Shown piece after piece: positions 48,018 to 57,189 of a stretch of DNA of 64,000 nucleotides. A program made the translations under genes and the position numbers. The DNA is taken from contig NZ_JAPVBG010000001.1 in assembly GCF_026967805.1 (NCBI RefSeq), positions 635,143-699,142 on the forward strand, written 5' to 3'. The notes under the pieces are model-generated. The model searched no databases and was not told the DNA's origin. It worked only from the letters and a program-made list of their open reading frames with translations. How positions within the stretch are numbered: the stretch's first letter is position 1; each line of letters starts with the position of its first letter. The DNA is from Blastococcus sp. VKM Ac-2987 (lineage in GTDB: Bacteria; Actinomycetota; Actinomycetes; Mycobacteriales; Geodermatophilaceae).

Positions 48018-49265
48018 TCAGCCCGCCGGTGGTCCGCCGCCGCCCCGGGGCCGGACGCGGCCGCGGATCAGCAGCAGGCCGACGACGAGGGCGAGCGCCG
48101 CGGAGCAGGCCATGGTCGAGACCATCAGCACCGGTGTCGTCCCGCCGATGGCGATTAGCGGCGCCACGGTCCCGCTGATCCCGAACTGGGCCATCCCCAT
48201 GAGGCCGGTGGCCGTTCCCGCCCGTGCGCGATGGGCGTCGAGCGCGAGGGCGGAGGACGTGGACAGCACCAGGGGGATGCAGCTCACGCCCGCGGTGAGT
48301 AGCGGCAGCACGACGGACCTGCCCAGGCCCAGCACCACCGCGGTGACGAGCACGGCGTTCAGCGTCGCCGTCGTGACCAGCCCGGCCCGGAGGGTCCAGG
48401 CGGCGCCCCGCCGGCCCACCAGCCAGGCGCTGAGCTGCCCGGCGGCCATCATGCCCACCGCCGTGGCGGCGAACGCGTAGGAGAAGGCCTGCGGGCTGAG
48501 CCCGAAGCGCTCCTGCAGCACGAAGGGGCTCATCGACAGGTAGGTGAACAACAGCGTCGTCCCCAGCGCCAGGACGCCGGCGAAGCCGAGGAAGCGGCCG
48601 TCGCGCAGCACCGTGGCGAACCGGCGCCCCGTGGCGCGGAACCCGCCCCGGTCCCGGGCCTCCACCGGGAGGCTCTCCCGGACCACCAGCGCGGTGGCGG
48701 CGAAGGTCAGCGCACCGATGACGCCGAGCGCGACGAAGAGACCCGGCCAGGACGTGACGCGGACGAGCTGCCCGCCGAGGATGGGCGCGGTCACCGGCGC
48801 CACCCCGGTGACCAGCAGCAGGAGGGCGAACACCCGCGCCACCGAGTCGGTGTCGAAGCGGTCCCGGACGATGGCGCGGGCGATGACGATCCCGGCACCG
48901 CCGGCCATCCCCTGCACCAGGCGCAGGCCGATCAGCAGCACCATGTCCGGCGCCAGCGCGCACAGGAACGAGCTCGTCGTGTAGGCGGCGCCACCCAGCA
49001 GCAGCGGACGCCGGCGGCCGTAGCGGTCGCTGAGCGGCCCGACGACGAGCTGCCCGAGGGCCAGCCCGACCATGCAGGCCGTCATCGTCAGCTGGGCCAG
49101 CGCGTCCGTGCTATCCAGGTCCTCCGCCAGCTGCGGGAGGGCCGGGAGGTACATGGTGAGCGAGAGCGGGCCGACCGCCGTCAGCCCGCCCAGGACCAGC
49201 ACGAGCCGCAGCGGCAGCTCGCGGCGGGAGACGTCGCGGGCGGAGACGGAACCCGGCGCGCTCAC
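48018..49265 (-). CDS. Bcr/CflA family multidrug efflux MFS transporter
   Basis: 415 residues with twelve predicted helices. The signature opening LSLTMYLPALPQLAEDL, motif A GPLSDRYGRRRPLLLGG and the antiporter motif around RLVQGMAGGAGIVIARAIVRD identify the drug:H+ antiporter DHA1 Bcr/CflA group (bicyclomycin, sulfonamide, chloramphenicol exporters). GTG 49265 is chosen since residues further upstream are low-complexity and non-conserved. The substrate is unknown. Confidence 0.9.
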   Translation of the reverse strand: MSAPGSVSARDVSRRELPLRLVLVLGGLTAVGPLSLTMYLPALPQLAEDLDSTDALAQLTMTACMVGLALGQLVVGPLSDRYGRRRPLLLGGAAYTTSSFLCALAPDMVLLIGLRLVQGMAGGAGIVIARAIVRDRFDTDSVARVFALLLLVTGVAPVTAPILGGQLVRVTSWPGLFVALGVIGALTFAATALVVRESLPVEARDRGGFRATGRRFATVLRDGRFLGFAGVLALGTTLLFTYLSMSPFVLQERFGLSPQAFSYAFAATAVGMMAAGQLSAWLVGRRGAAWTLRAGLVTTATLNAVLVTAVVLGLGRSVVLPLLTAGVSCIPLVLSTSSALALDAHRARAGTATGLMGMAQFGISGTVAPLIAIGGTTPVLMVSTMACSAALALVVGLLLIRGRVRPRGGGGPPAG

Positions 49266-49404
49266 CCGTACGCCCCGGAGCCCACCGGCGGACGACGAGG
49301 AGCCACTCCGGTCCCGGCCAGCATCCTGCTCCTCACGGTCGACGACGGGGTGTGCCCTCCCGGCCGGCGCCACGGAGTCGCGAGACCGGCGGGCGGGGAC
49401 GGCG

Positions 49405-50442
49405 TCAGACGGTCCCGGCGTCGTCCCCCCGGGCACCCTGGAGGTCGAGGGCGATGTCGACGATCATGTCCTCCTGGCCGCCGACCAGACCGCGCCGGCC
49501 GACCTCGAGCAGGATGGTCCGGACGTCGATGCCGTAGCGCTGCGACGCCGCCTCGGCGTGGCGGAGGAAGCTGGAGTAGACGCCCGCGTAGCCCAGGGTG
49601 AGGGTCTCCCGGTCGACCTGGACCGGCCGGTCCTGGAGCGGCCGGACGATGTCGTCGGCGGCGTCCTGGAGCGCGAACAGGTCGCAGCGGTGGGTCCAGC
49701 CCTGCAGGTCGGCGACGGCGATGAAGGGCTCGATCGGGCAGTTGCCGGCCCCGGCGCCGTGACCGGCCAGCGAGGCGTCCACCCGGGTGACCCCCTCCTC
49801 CACCGCCACCACGGAGTTGGCGACCGCGAGCGAGAGGTTCTGGTGGGCGTGGATGCCGACCTGCGTCTCTGCCGCCAGCACGTCGCGGTAGGCGCGCACC
49901 CGCTCGCGGACGCCGTCCATGGTCAGCCGGCCGCCGGAGTCGGTGACGTAGACGCAGTGCGCCCCGTAGGACTCCATCAGCGCCGCCTGCCGGGCGAGCT
50001 CGGCGGCCGGGGCCATGTGGCTCATCATCAGGAACCCCGACACGTCCATGCCCAGGTCGCGGGCGGTGGCGATGTGCTGGGCGGCGACGTCGGCCTCGGT
50101 GCAGTGGGTGGCGATCCGGATCGACCGCACGCCCAGGGAGTAGGCGTGCTTGAGCTCGGCGATGGTGCCGATGCCCGGCAGCAGCAGCGTGGTGAGCACC
50201 GCCCGCTCCAGGTTGGCCGCGGCGGCCTCGATCCACTCCCAGTCGGTGTTGCTACCGGGGCCGTAGTTGAGGCTGCCGCCGGCCAGGCCGTCGCCGTGGG
50301 CTACCTCGATCGCGTCCACACCGGCGGCGTCGAGCGCGGCGACGATGCGGCCGACGTCGGCGGGGCTGATCCGGTGCCGGATGGCGTGCATGCCGTCCCG
50401 CAGGGTCACGTCCTGGACGTAGACGTCCGGCGCGGCGGTCAC
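49405..50442 (-). CDS. 4-hydroxy-2-oxovalerate aldolase
   Basis: 345 residues of the DmpG/BphI/HsaF family. It splits 4-hydroxy-2-oxovalerate into pyruvate and acetaldehyde, passing acetaldehyde directly to the partner dehydrogenase. [14 protein letters not shown] supplies the catalytic Arg/Asp/His near residues 15-19, [12 protein letters not shown] the metal-binding histidines, and [12 protein letters not shown] the C-terminal interface. It overlaps the acetaldehyde dehydrogenase gene by 4 nt, as in other meta-cleavage operons. It is the last gene of the catabolic island. Confidence 0.95.
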   Translation of the reverse strand: MTAAPDVYVQDVTLRDGMHAIRHRISPADVGRIVAALDAAGVDAIEVAHGDGLAGGSLNYGPGSNTDWEWIEAAAANLERAVLTTLLLPGIGTIAELKHAYSLGVRSIRIATHCTEADVAAQHIATARDLGMDVSGFLMMSHMAPAAELARQAALMESYGAHCVYVTDSGGRLTMDGVRERVRAYRDVLAAETQVGIHAHQNLSLAVANSVVAVEEGVTRVDASLAGHGAGAGNCPIEPFIAVADLQGWTHRCDLFALQDAADDIVRPLQDRPVQVDRETLTLGYAGVYSSFLRHAEAASQRYGIDVRTILLEVGRRGLVGGQEDMIVDIALDLQGARGDDAGTV

Positions 50443-51389
50443 GCCGTCACCTGCGCGGGGACCCGGCGGGCGAGGCTCTCGCCCACGCGGAGGGCCGCCG
50501 AGGTCATGATGTCCAGGTTGCCGGCGTAGGCGGGCAGGTAGTGCGCGGCGCCCTCGACCTCGAGGAAGATCGTCACCTTCGTGGTCACCGGTCCGGCGCC
50601 CTCGGGCAGCAGGGTGTGCACCGGCTCCCCCTCGGGGATCGGGGCGAACTGCACCTCCTGCTTGAGGCGGTAACCCGGTACGTACTCGGCGACGTCCGCG
50701 GCCATCCGGGCGACGGAGTCGCGGATGGCGTCCTGGTCTGCGTCGCCGATCAGGCAGAGCACCGTGTCGCGCATGATCAGCGGCGGCTCCGCCGGGTTCA
50801 GCACGATGATCGCCTTGCCCCGCCCCGCGCCGCCGACGGCCTCGATGGCCTGCGCGGTGGTCTCGGTGAACTCGTCGATGTTCGCCCGCGTCCCCGGGCC
50901 CGCCGACTTCGACGCGATCGAGGCGACGATCTCGGCGTAGGCCACCGGAGCGACCCGGGCGACCGCCGCCACCATCGGGATCGTCGCCTGCCCACCGCAG
51001 GTGACCATGTTGACGTTGGTCACCTCGTCGGCGAGGTGCTGGTCCAGGTTGACCGGCGGGACGACGTAGGGCCCGATCGCGGCCGGCGTCAGGTCCACCA
51101 GCCGCTTGCCGTAGGGGGCCAGCTTCTGCGCGTTCGCGACGTGCGCCTTGGCCGAGGTGGCGTCGAAGACGATCTCGATCTCGTCGAAGCCGTCCATGGC
51201 GATGAGCCCGTCCACGCCCTCGGCCGTGGTCGGCACCCGCATGCGCCGCGCCCGGGCCAGCCCGTCGGAGTCCGGGTCGATCCCGACCATCGCCCCCATC
51301 TCCAGCACGTCCGAGTGCCGGATCACCTTGATCATCAGGTCCGTGCCGATGTTGCCCGACCCGATGACCGCGACCTTGGTCCTGCTCAT
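50439..51389 (-). CDS. Acetaldehyde dehydrogenase (acetylating)
   Basis: 316 residues of the DmpF/BphJ/HsaG family. It converts acetaldehyde, CoA and NAD+ to acetyl-CoA. The Rossmann loop is [14 protein letters not shown], the catalytic residue is Cys131 in [12 protein letters not shown], and [19 protein letters not shown] is the family hallmark. It works in a channelled complex with the aldolase. The start at ATG 51389 overlaps the hydratase stop by 4 nt. Confidence 0.96.
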   Translation of the reverse strand: MSRTKVAVIGSGNIGTDLMIKVIRHSDVLEMGAMVGIDPDSDGLARARRMRVPTTAEGVDGLIAMDGFDEIEIVFDATSAKAHVANAQKLAPYGKRLVDLTPAAIGPYVVPPVNLDQHLADEVTNVNMVTCGGQATIPMVAAVARVAPVAYAEIVASIASKSAGPGTRANIDEFTETTAQAIEAVGGAGRGKAIIVLNPAEPPLIMRDTVLCLIGDADQDAIRDSVARMAADVAEYVPGYRLKQEVQFAPIPEGEPVHTLLPEGAGPVTTKVTIFLEVEGAAHYLPAYAGNLDIMTSAALRVGESLARRVPAQVTA

Positions 51390-52219
51390 GCCTGGCCCTT
51401 TCCCGAGAACGTGGCGGTGACGGTGCCCAGCGGGCCGAGGTCGGCCGAGACGACCGATCCGGGCGGGGTGGCCACCATCGGGCCCAGCGCACCGGAGAGG
51501 ACGACCTGCCCGGCCCGCAGCGGATCGCCGAGGTCGGCCGCGGTCCGGGCCAGCCAGCCCAACGCGACCAGCGGGTCGCCGAGGCAGGCCGCCCCGGTGC
51601 CCGTCGAGACGACGTCGCCACCGAGCCGCATGGTCATGGCGACGTCGACCGGCTCGAACTCCGCCAGGGTCAGCCGGCGCTCCCCCAGCACGAACAGCCC
51701 GCTGGAGGCGTTGTCCGCGACCGTGTCGCCGAAGGTGATGTCCCAGCCGGCGATCCGGCTGTCCACGATCTCCAGCGCGGCGACCGCGTACGCCACGGCG
51801 TTGCGCACCTGGTCGACGTCCAGCAAGCCCTCGGCCAGGTCCGCGCCCAGCACGAACGCCACCTCGGCCTCCGTCTTCGGCTGGATCAGCCGGTCCGAGG
51901 GCACCTCCGGCAGCGCGCTGACGTCCATGTCGTCGAACAGCACCCCGAAGTCCGGCCGGTCCACGCCCAGCTGCTGCTGCACCGCCGGCGAGGTCAGGCC
52001 GATCTTCCGGCCCACGACCCGGGCACCGGCGGCCAGCCGGCCCTCCACCAGCCGCTGCTGCACCGCGTACGCCAGGTCCACGTCGTCGGTGCCGATCAGG
52101 TCCCGCACCGGAGGGCACGGGGTGCCGGTCCGGGCAGCGGTCCGGAGCCGGTCGGCCGCCCGGTCCACCGCGGAGCTCCCGGGGCGGGCGGGGGCCGGTG
52201 GGGTGGTCGCTCGCGTCAT
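51386..52219 (-). CDS. 2-keto-4-pentenoate hydratase
   Basis: 277 residues of the MhpD/HsaE family in the FAH fold. It hydrates 2-hydroxypenta-2,4-dienoate to 4-hydroxy-2-oxovalerate. [17 protein letters not shown], then [12 protein letters not shown] with the metal-binding Glu residues, and GALGPMV are diagnostic. ATG 52219 is preferred over a GTG 48 nt upstream. It begins a three-gene unit with the dehydrogenase and aldolase and lies 94 nt downstream of the iclR stop, with a candidate operator between. Confidence 0.94.
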   Translation of the reverse strand: MTRATTPPAPARPGSSAVDRAADRLRTAARTGTPCPPVRDLIGTDDVDLAYAVQQRLVEGRLAAGARVVGRKIGLTSPAVQQQLGVDRPDFGVLFDDMDVSALPEVPSDRLIQPKTEAEVAFVLGADLAEGLLDVDQVRNAVAYAVAALEIVDSRIAGWDITFGDTVADNASSGLFVLGERRLTLAEFEPVDVAMTMRLGGDVVSTGTGAACLGDPLVALGWLARTAADLGDPLRAGQVVLSGALGPMVATPPGSVVSADLGPLGTVTATFSGKGQA

Positions 52220-52251
52220 GACGTCCTCGGCTCGACGGTGGGCGGTGGGCG

Positions 52252-52305
52252 GTGGAACCCTCACCATGACGGGCGCCCGTCCCCGGACCTAGCCCGGCGT
52301 TCCAC
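52252..52305 (-). promoter_or_regulatory. Candidate IclR-family operator before the hydratase operon
   Basis: GTGGAAC (52252-52258) and GTTCCAC (52299-52305) form a 7-bp inverted repeat 40 bp apart, resembling the TGGAA/TTCCA half-sites of IclR-family boxes. A 14-bp palindrome GACGGGCGCCCGTC (52268-52281) lies between them. Confidence 0.4.
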
Positions 52306-52313
52306 TGGGCGGG

Positions 52314-53117
52314 TCAGCTCTCCGCCGGCCCGCGGCGGGCCAGGACCGCCGCGATGCCCGCGGCGGCGGCCTGGACCGCCGGTGCGGCAGCGCCCGGACG
52401 GAAGCGGATGACCGGACCGGTGACGCTGATCGCCGCCACCGGCCGGTCGTCGGGGTCGAGCACCGGGGCGGCGACGCACACGATGCCCACCGCCGACTCC
52501 TCGTGCTCGAAGGCCGTTCCGGTCTCGCGGACCAGGTCGAGCTGGCGGCGCAGGAGGCCGGGTGCGGTGACCGTGTGCGGCGTCCGCCGCTCCAGCCCCC
52601 CGGCCACGGCGCGGGCGAGGACCTCGGCCGGGGAGTGGGCCAGCAGCGCCTTGCCGATCGCGGTGCAGTGCAGCGGCATCCGGCCCCCGATGCGCGACGG
52701 CGCCGCCGCCTGCCGGTGCCCCCCGATCTTGGCGACGTAGACGACGCTGTCCGCGTCGAGGACGCCGAGGTGCACCGTCTCGTGGGTGCGCTCGTAGAGG
52801 TCCTCCAGGAACGGGGTGGCCACCTCCAGCAGCCCGCGTTCGACCGAGGCCCGCATCCCGAGCTGGAACACCTGCCCGCTGAGCCGGTAGCGCCCGTCGA
52901 CCCGGTCCAGGAGCCGCACCTCGACGAGGTCGGAGACCACGCGGTGCAGGGTCGCCTTGGGCAGACCGGTGCGCCGTCCCAGCTCGGCCAGGGTGACCCC
53001 GTGGTCCTCGGCGCGGAACGCGAAGAGCACCGTGACCACCTTGCCGAGGACCGTGCCCCGGTCGACGGCGGGCGCAGCGGTGCCCTCCGCGTCCCGGCCG
53101 CCCGGCGCCGGACCCAT
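52314..53117 (-). CDS. IclR family transcriptional regulator
   Basis: 267 residues. The N-terminal winged helix (VTVLFAFRAEDHGVTLAELGRRTGLPKATLHRVVSDLVEVRLLDRV) precedes the IclR effector domain (HLGVLDADSVVYVAKIGG, MPLHCTAIGKALLAHSP, VGIVCVAAPVLD). Such proteins control aromatic-acid catabolism by binding pathway intermediates. It is the last gene of the upstream operon, with its start overlapping the preceding stop by 4 nt. It lies just ahead of the hydratase-aldolase unit, which it probably controls. Confidence 0.92.
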   Translation of the reverse strand: MGPAPGGRDAEGTAAPAVDRGTVLGKVVTVLFAFRAEDHGVTLAELGRRTGLPKATLHRVVSDLVEVRLLDRVDGRYRLSGQVFQLGMRASVERGLLEVATPFLEDLYERTHETVHLGVLDADSVVYVAKIGGHRQAAAPSRIGGRMPLHCTAIGKALLAHSPAEVLARAVAGGLERRTPHTVTAPGLLRRQLDLVRETGTAFEHEESAVGIVCVAAPVLDPDDRPVAAISVTGPVIRFRPGAAAPAVQAAAAGIAAVLARRGPAES

Positions 53118-54100
53118 CAGCGGTCGCGGATCACGGCGACGATCTTGCCGACGGTGCGGCGGGCCGCCATGGCGTCCAGCGCCCCGGGCACCTCGGCGAG
53201 ACCGACCGTCTCGATCAACGGCGCCACCGAGCCGTCCCGGACGCCGGCGAACAGCTCGCCGTACACCCGGCGCACGTCGTCCCGGCGGGTCCACGGGTAC
53301 TGCGAGCCCCAGCTCAGCCCCACCAGCGAGCCGTTCCGGGCCATGAGGCGCCCCGGGTCCACCGACGACGGTCCGCCCGTCCTCCCCACCGCGACGAGGA
53401 AACCCTCGAACGCCAGGGAGTCGACGAGCGGCTCGGTCAGCGCACCGCCGACGGAGTCGACGATCGCGTGCACCCCGTCCCCGGACGTCGCCTCGGCGAT
53501 CCGGGCGCGCAGGTCCTCGGTCGTGTAGTCGATCGTGGTCCCGGCACCCAGGCGCCGGCACAGGTCGAGCTTCGCGTCCCCGCCGGCGGCAGCGATCACC
53601 CGGGCGCCACGGGCGAGCGCCAGCTGGATCACCGCGGTACCCACCCCGCCCGCGGCGGCGGTCACCAGGACCGTGTGGCCCTCCCCCACGCCCGCGCGCT
53701 CCATCGCCCACCACGCGGTCTGGTACGCGACCGGCAGCGCGGCCGCGACGACCGGGTCGATGTCCGCGGGCCGCCGCACGACCAGGTCGGCGTCGACCAC
53801 GACCTCGTCGGCGAGCGCGCCGTCCGGGAGGGCCGGGCAGGCCACCACGTCAGCGCCCTCGAGGTGCTCGGCGCCGGCGCCGGCCCCCACCACGCGACCA
53901 GCCACCTCGACGCCCGGCGTCAACGGCGGCGGCGAGCCGTGCCGGTGACCACCGCGGCACAGGTACACGTCCAGGAAGTTGAGCCCGACCGCCTCGCAGG
54001 CGATGCGGACCTGACCCGGTCCGGGGTCCTGCGGCTCCGCCTCGCCGAGCTCCAGCACCTCCCCCGGCTCGCCCAGCCGCTGGGCCCGCAGGACCCTCAC
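53117..54100 (-). CDS. Quinone oxidoreductase-like MDR family enzyme
   Basis: 327 residues of the medium-chain dehydrogenase fold without zinc ligands. VGLNFLDVYLCRGG is the NADPH:quinone oxidoreductase signature region. VLVTAAAGGVGTAVIQLALARGARVIAAAGGDAKLDLCRRLGA binds NADPH. It likely reduces an enone or quinone intermediate. GTG 54100 shares GTGA with the NTF2 gene stop. Residues ~60-66 (RGGHRHG) are His-rich compared with typical members. It is in the middle of the catabolic operon. Confidence 0.88.
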   Translation of the reverse strand: MRVLRAQRLGEPGEVLELGEAEPQDPGPGQVRIACEAVGLNFLDVYLCRGGHRHGSPPPLTPGVEVAGRVVGAGAGAEHLEGADVVACPALPDGALADEVVVDADLVVRRPADIDPVVAAALPVAYQTAWWAMERAGVGEGHTVLVTAAAGGVGTAVIQLALARGARVIAAAGGDAKLDLCRRLGAGTTIDYTTEDLRARIAEATSGDGVHAIVDSVGGALTEPLVDSLAFEGFLVAVGRTGGPSSVDPGRLMARNGSLVGLSWGSQYPWTRRDDVRRVYGELFAGVRDGSVAPLIETVGLAEVPGALDAMAARRTVGKIVAVIRDR

Positions 54101-54540
54101 GAGGTCCCCCCGGCGCTGCCCGGCCCCGGGACGACCTCGGCGTGGTGGTGGACGATGCGCCAGCCGTCGCCGGTCCGGCGGAGCAGATCGGTGACGCGGG
54201 TCGTCTCCTCGGCTCCGTCCGGGTCCGGCGGGGAGACGACGAGCTCGTAGCGGGCGGCGGCGACGTCGCCCCACACGTCGACCCGCACCGGCTCCACGCG
54301 CAGGCCTCGGGGCCGGCTCCCACCGGATCGGGCCGGGTCGTCCCGGTGGGCGTCGAGCTGGGCCCGGCTGAGCAGCCCCGGGACGCCGGACTCCCAGGTG
54401 GTCACGTCGTCGGCCAGGTGCCGGTCGAACCGCTGCCGGTCGCCGGCCATGAACGCGTCGTACATGTCCTCGAGCCCGGCGAGCACGGCGGCGGCCTCGG
54501 GCCCGCCCGGCCCGGGCGGGGCGGCGTCCGTCACCGTCAC
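54097..54540 (-). CDS. NTF2-like (SnoaL/DUF4440) protein
   Basis: 147 residues. The cone-shaped NTF2 fold is indicated by AVLAGLEDMYDAFMAGDRQRFDRHLADDVTTWESGVPGLLSRAQLDAHRDD followed by the strands RVDVWGDVAAARYELVVSPPD and GWRIVHHHAEVVPGPGSAGG. Members include polyketide cyclases, dehydratases and ketosteroid-isomerase-like enzymes. The HHH near the end may bind metal or substrate. It overlaps both neighbours by 4 nt, so it is a true operon member. The reaction is unknown. Confidence 0.82.
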   Translation of the reverse strand: MTVTDAAPPGPGGPEAAAVLAGLEDMYDAFMAGDRQRFDRHLADDVTTWESGVPGLLSRAQLDAHRDDPARSGGSRPRGLRVEPVRVDVWGDVAAARYELVVSPPDPDGAEETTRVTDLLRRTGDGWRIVHHHAEVVPGPGSAGGTS

Positions 54541-55670
54541 CGCGGGGACCCGGCGCCCGGCGGGACCCGGTCGGCCACCAGGGCGGCGATCGACGTCCAG
54601 ATGGCGTGCTCGGGGTCGATCACCGAGAAGTGGTTCCCCGCCTCCTCGAGCACCGCGACGTCGTCGCCGGCCGCCACCGCGGCGGCGGCGAAGCTGCGGC
54701 CGATGTCCAGCAGGTCGAGGCTGTCCTGCAGACCGCAGACGACGGCCACGGGCAGGCCGATGGGCAGCCGCGCCACCGGCGAGGAGCTGCGGTAGACCTC
54801 CGCCAGCTCGTCGCGCCGGCCGCCCAGTGCCGCCGGGATCGACCCCTCGCCCAGCCACCGCCGGTCGGCGACGTCGAGGTCCAGGACCCCGGCCAGCGAC
54901 ACGGTGAGCGCCGGCCGGACCGCGGCCGAGGGGTCCGCCGCGAGGTCGGCGGCCAGCCGGGCCACGAGTTGCCCGCCCGCGGAGTGGCCGAGCAGGACGA
55001 CGCGGTCCAGGTCGAGCTCGGCACCCGGGTCGGCCGTCGCCAGCGCGGCGACCCCCGCCGCGACGTCGTCGGCCGTGGCGGCCCAGCCGTGGTCGTCCGG
55101 GCGGCGGTACTCGAGGTTCCAGGCCACGTAGCCGCGCTCGGCGAGGTCCACCGCCAGGGCGTCCATGAGGTCGACCTCCCAGCGGGACTGCCAGTAGCCC
55201 CCGTGCACCAGGACGGCGACGGGGCACGCGCCGCCGCCGGAGCCCCGGGGCAGCCGCACCTCGACGTGCTGGTCGGGATCGGGCCCGTAGCTCACGTGCC
55301 GGGCGGGCCACGCCCGGTGGAAGTGCCAGGCGTCCACGGCGAACCGAAGGCTGTCGATCCCGCGGCCGCGGATGTGCCGGCGGACGCAGGCCGACCGGTC
55401 CGCGCCGCGCTTGTGGACGTCGATGCGGAGCACCGATGCCGGCGCGCCGGGGAGGTCCTGGGCGCCCAGGTCGGCCTGATCGGCCGGGAGGTAGCCGAAC
55501 TCCCCGGCGGCCGCCACCTTCCCGAGGGCCTCCTCGAGCTCCGCCGCGCTCCCGGGGAAGAGCAGGGTCCCCTGCTCGCCCCGCCGGTCCAGCGCCCGGG
55601 CGAACACCTCCTCGGCCGTCCGGCGGTCGGCCAGCACCCCGGGCGCGACGACGACGTCGAACCGGCTCAC
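54537..55670 (-). CDS. Alpha/beta hydrolase fused to a degenerate type II dehydroquinase-like domain
   Basis: 377 residues. The C-terminal ~240 form an alpha/beta hydrolase with oxyanion loop HGGYW (156-160), as in kynurenine-formamidase-type enzymes, and triad Ser230 (GHSAGG), Asp316 and His347 (GNHFSV). Residues ~1-115 resemble type II 3-dehydroquinate dehydratase in strand order and at two blocks: VLRIDVH for the EVHxSN strand and GRGIDSLRFAVDAWHF for the GxGxxGYxxAL helix. The catalytic Tyr, Asn and His are missing. The N-terminal part is probably a binding or oligomer domain. Amide, ester or C-C bond hydrolysis is inferred. Confidence 0.78.
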   Translation of the reverse strand: MSRFDVVVAPGVLADRRTAEEVFARALDRRGEQGTLLFPGSAAELEEALGKVAAAGEFGYLPADQADLGAQDLPGAPASVLRIDVHKRGADRSACVRRHIRGRGIDSLRFAVDAWHFHRAWPARHVSYGPDPDQHVEVRLPRGSGGGACPVAVLVHGGYWQSRWEVDLMDALAVDLAERGYVAWNLEYRRPDDHGWAATADDVAAGVAALATADPGAELDLDRVVLLGHSAGGQLVARLAADLAADPSAAVRPALTVSLAGVLDLDVADRRWLGEGSIPAALGGRRDELAEVYRSSSPVARLPIGLPVAVVCGLQDSLDLLDIGRSFAAAAVAAGDDVAVLEEAGNHFSVIDPEHAIWTSIAALVADRVPPGAGSPR

Positions 55671-56788
55671 CGCGTCGCCGCCTGCCCTGTGGGGAGCAGA
55701 CCCGTCCCGTCGTCCGCAGCCGGCCGCGGGCGTCGGTCGAGCAGCGGCACGACCCGGCTCCCGATCAGCTCGATCCCGGTGTCGTCCTGCAGCCCCTGAG
55801 GGGTGCCGAAGTCGATCCGCGCGGCACCCGCGTCGATCAGCCGCTGGGCCTGCACCGCCACCTGTTCCGGCGACCCGGAGAAGGCGAACAGGTCGAGCAG
55901 GTCGTCGGGGATCAGGGCGCCGGCGCCGGCGTGGTCCCCGACGGTCACCAGGGCCTGCACCTCGTCGAGCAGCCCAGGCCGCAGCTCGACCGTGGGATCG
56001 AGGTCGGCGACCACGGCGAGGTACATCGCGACCTCGGCGCGCGCCTTGGCCCGCGCCTTCTCGCCGTCCTCGTCCACGACGGTCACCGCGCCGAGGGTGA
56101 CCCGGGTGGTGCCGGGGGCACGTCCCGCCCGCAGCTCACCCGGGGCGAGGCGCTCCCGCATCACGTCGACCAGCGCGGGGTTCGCGCTGCCACCGATCTT
56201 CACCTCGTCGGCGAGCTCACCGGCCACCGCGGAGGCCTGCGGGCCCCAGACACCCAGCAGCAGCGGCACGTGCGGGCGCTGCACCTGGTACCGCAGGCGC
56301 ACGCCGGCGTCCCGCCGGAACACGCTCCCCTCCACGCCGGCCGCCTCCCCGGCCAGCAGGTCGCGCACGTAGCCGACGGACTCGCGGAGGTACGCCAGCG
56401 CCCGGGGCTGCTCGATCCCCACGCTGCCCAGCCAGGTCCCCCGGGCCAGCCCGAGGTAGGCCCGCCCGTGCGAGGCGAGGTCGAGCGCGGCCACCTGGCC
56501 GGCGATCTCGTAGGGGTGCATGGAGTAGGGGTTCCAGCAGGCGGCTCCCAGCCGCACCCGCTCGGTGGCGGCGGCCATCTCCAGCAGCGCGAAGATCGGT
56601 GGCTGGAACATCAGGTCCGAGAACACGCTGATGACGTCGATCTCGTGCTGCTCGGCGATGCGCGCCAGGCGGGCGTACTCCCCCGCGGGCTTGTCGCTCT
56701 GCAGCCCGAGCCCGATCTCGACCCGGTCGGTGCGCGGCCAGGTCCCCGCGCGCTGCGGGCCGGCGCCGGGTGCCGGGACGTCGCTCAC
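55667..56788 (-). CDS. LLM class flavin-dependent oxidoreductase, catabolic operon member
   Basis: 373 residues of the luciferase-like barrel. Landmarks are VEIGLGLQSDKPAGEYARLARIAEQHEIDVISVFSDLMFQPPIFALLEMAAATERVRLGAACWNPYSMHPYEIAGQVAALD, LGVWGPQASAVAGELADEVKIGGSANP and FAFSGSPEQVAVQAQRL. The pattern fits F420- or FMN-dependent oxidoreductases. In this operon a monooxygenase or reductive ring-opening step is plausible. The start is GTG 56788, overlapping the TIGR04076 stop by 4 nt. Confidence 0.87.
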   Translation of the reverse strand: MSDVPAPGAGPQRAGTWPRTDRVEIGLGLQSDKPAGEYARLARIAEQHEIDVISVFSDLMFQPPIFALLEMAAATERVRLGAACWNPYSMHPYEIAGQVAALDLASHGRAYLGLARGTWLGSVGIEQPRALAYLRESVGYVRDLLAGEAAGVEGSVFRRDAGVRLRYQVQRPHVPLLLGVWGPQASAVAGELADEVKIGGSANPALVDVMRERLAPGELRAGRAPGTTRVTLGAVTVVDEDGEKARAKARAEVAMYLAVVADLDPTVELRPGLLDEVQALVTVGDHAGAGALIPDDLLDLFAFSGSPEQVAVQAQRLIDAGAARIDFGTPQGLQDDTGIELIGSRVVPLLDRRPRPAADDGTGLLPTGQAATR

Positions 56789-57156
56789 GTCAGGTCACCG
56801 GACTTCAGGTGGGACGTGCCGATGCGGTCGATCCGCATGATGAGGCGCTCCTCGGGGTCGGGGCAGGCGACGTGGGAGTCCTGGCTCATCCAGTCGCAGG
56901 CGGGCAGGTCCCGCTGCTTGGCGGCGAGCATGGGCAGGACGGCGGCGAAGGCGTACATGCAGAAGTGCTTGCCCTCGGGGAGGCGCATCTCGTTGGACCG
57001 CACCACGTCGATGTGGTCGCCGACCTGGAGGCCGCAGACCGACCGGCCCTCGATGCGGTCGACCGAGATCCGCAGGTCGTGGAGCTGCATGTCGGTTCCG
57101 CCGGGTCCCGGCTCACCGGCGGCGGACGTCGGGGCAGGCACGTGCTCGTTCGGCAT
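56785..57156 (-). CDS. TIGR04076 family protein
   Basis: 123 residues at most. The family core is visible: RSVCGLQVGDHIDV, then GKHFCMYAFAAVLPMLAAKQRDLP, then a Cys-containing tail CDWMSQDSHVACPDPEERLIMRIDRI. Four or more cysteines suggest metal or redox chemistry. No function is established that I know of; the family often neighbours transporters and hydrolases. The conserved part begins at ATG 57090, so the first 22 Pro/Gly-rich residues may not be translated. It follows oppF after 33 nt. Confidence 0.8.
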   Translation of the reverse strand: MPNEHVPAPTSAAGEPGPGGTDMQLHDLRISVDRIEGRSVCGLQVGDHIDVVRSNEMRLPEGKHFCMYAFAAVLPMLAAKQRDLPACDWMSQDSHVACPDPEERLIMRIDRIGTSHLKSGDLT

Positions 57157-57189
57157 CAGCGGTGCTTCCAGGTGTGGGAGGGCGCGGGG

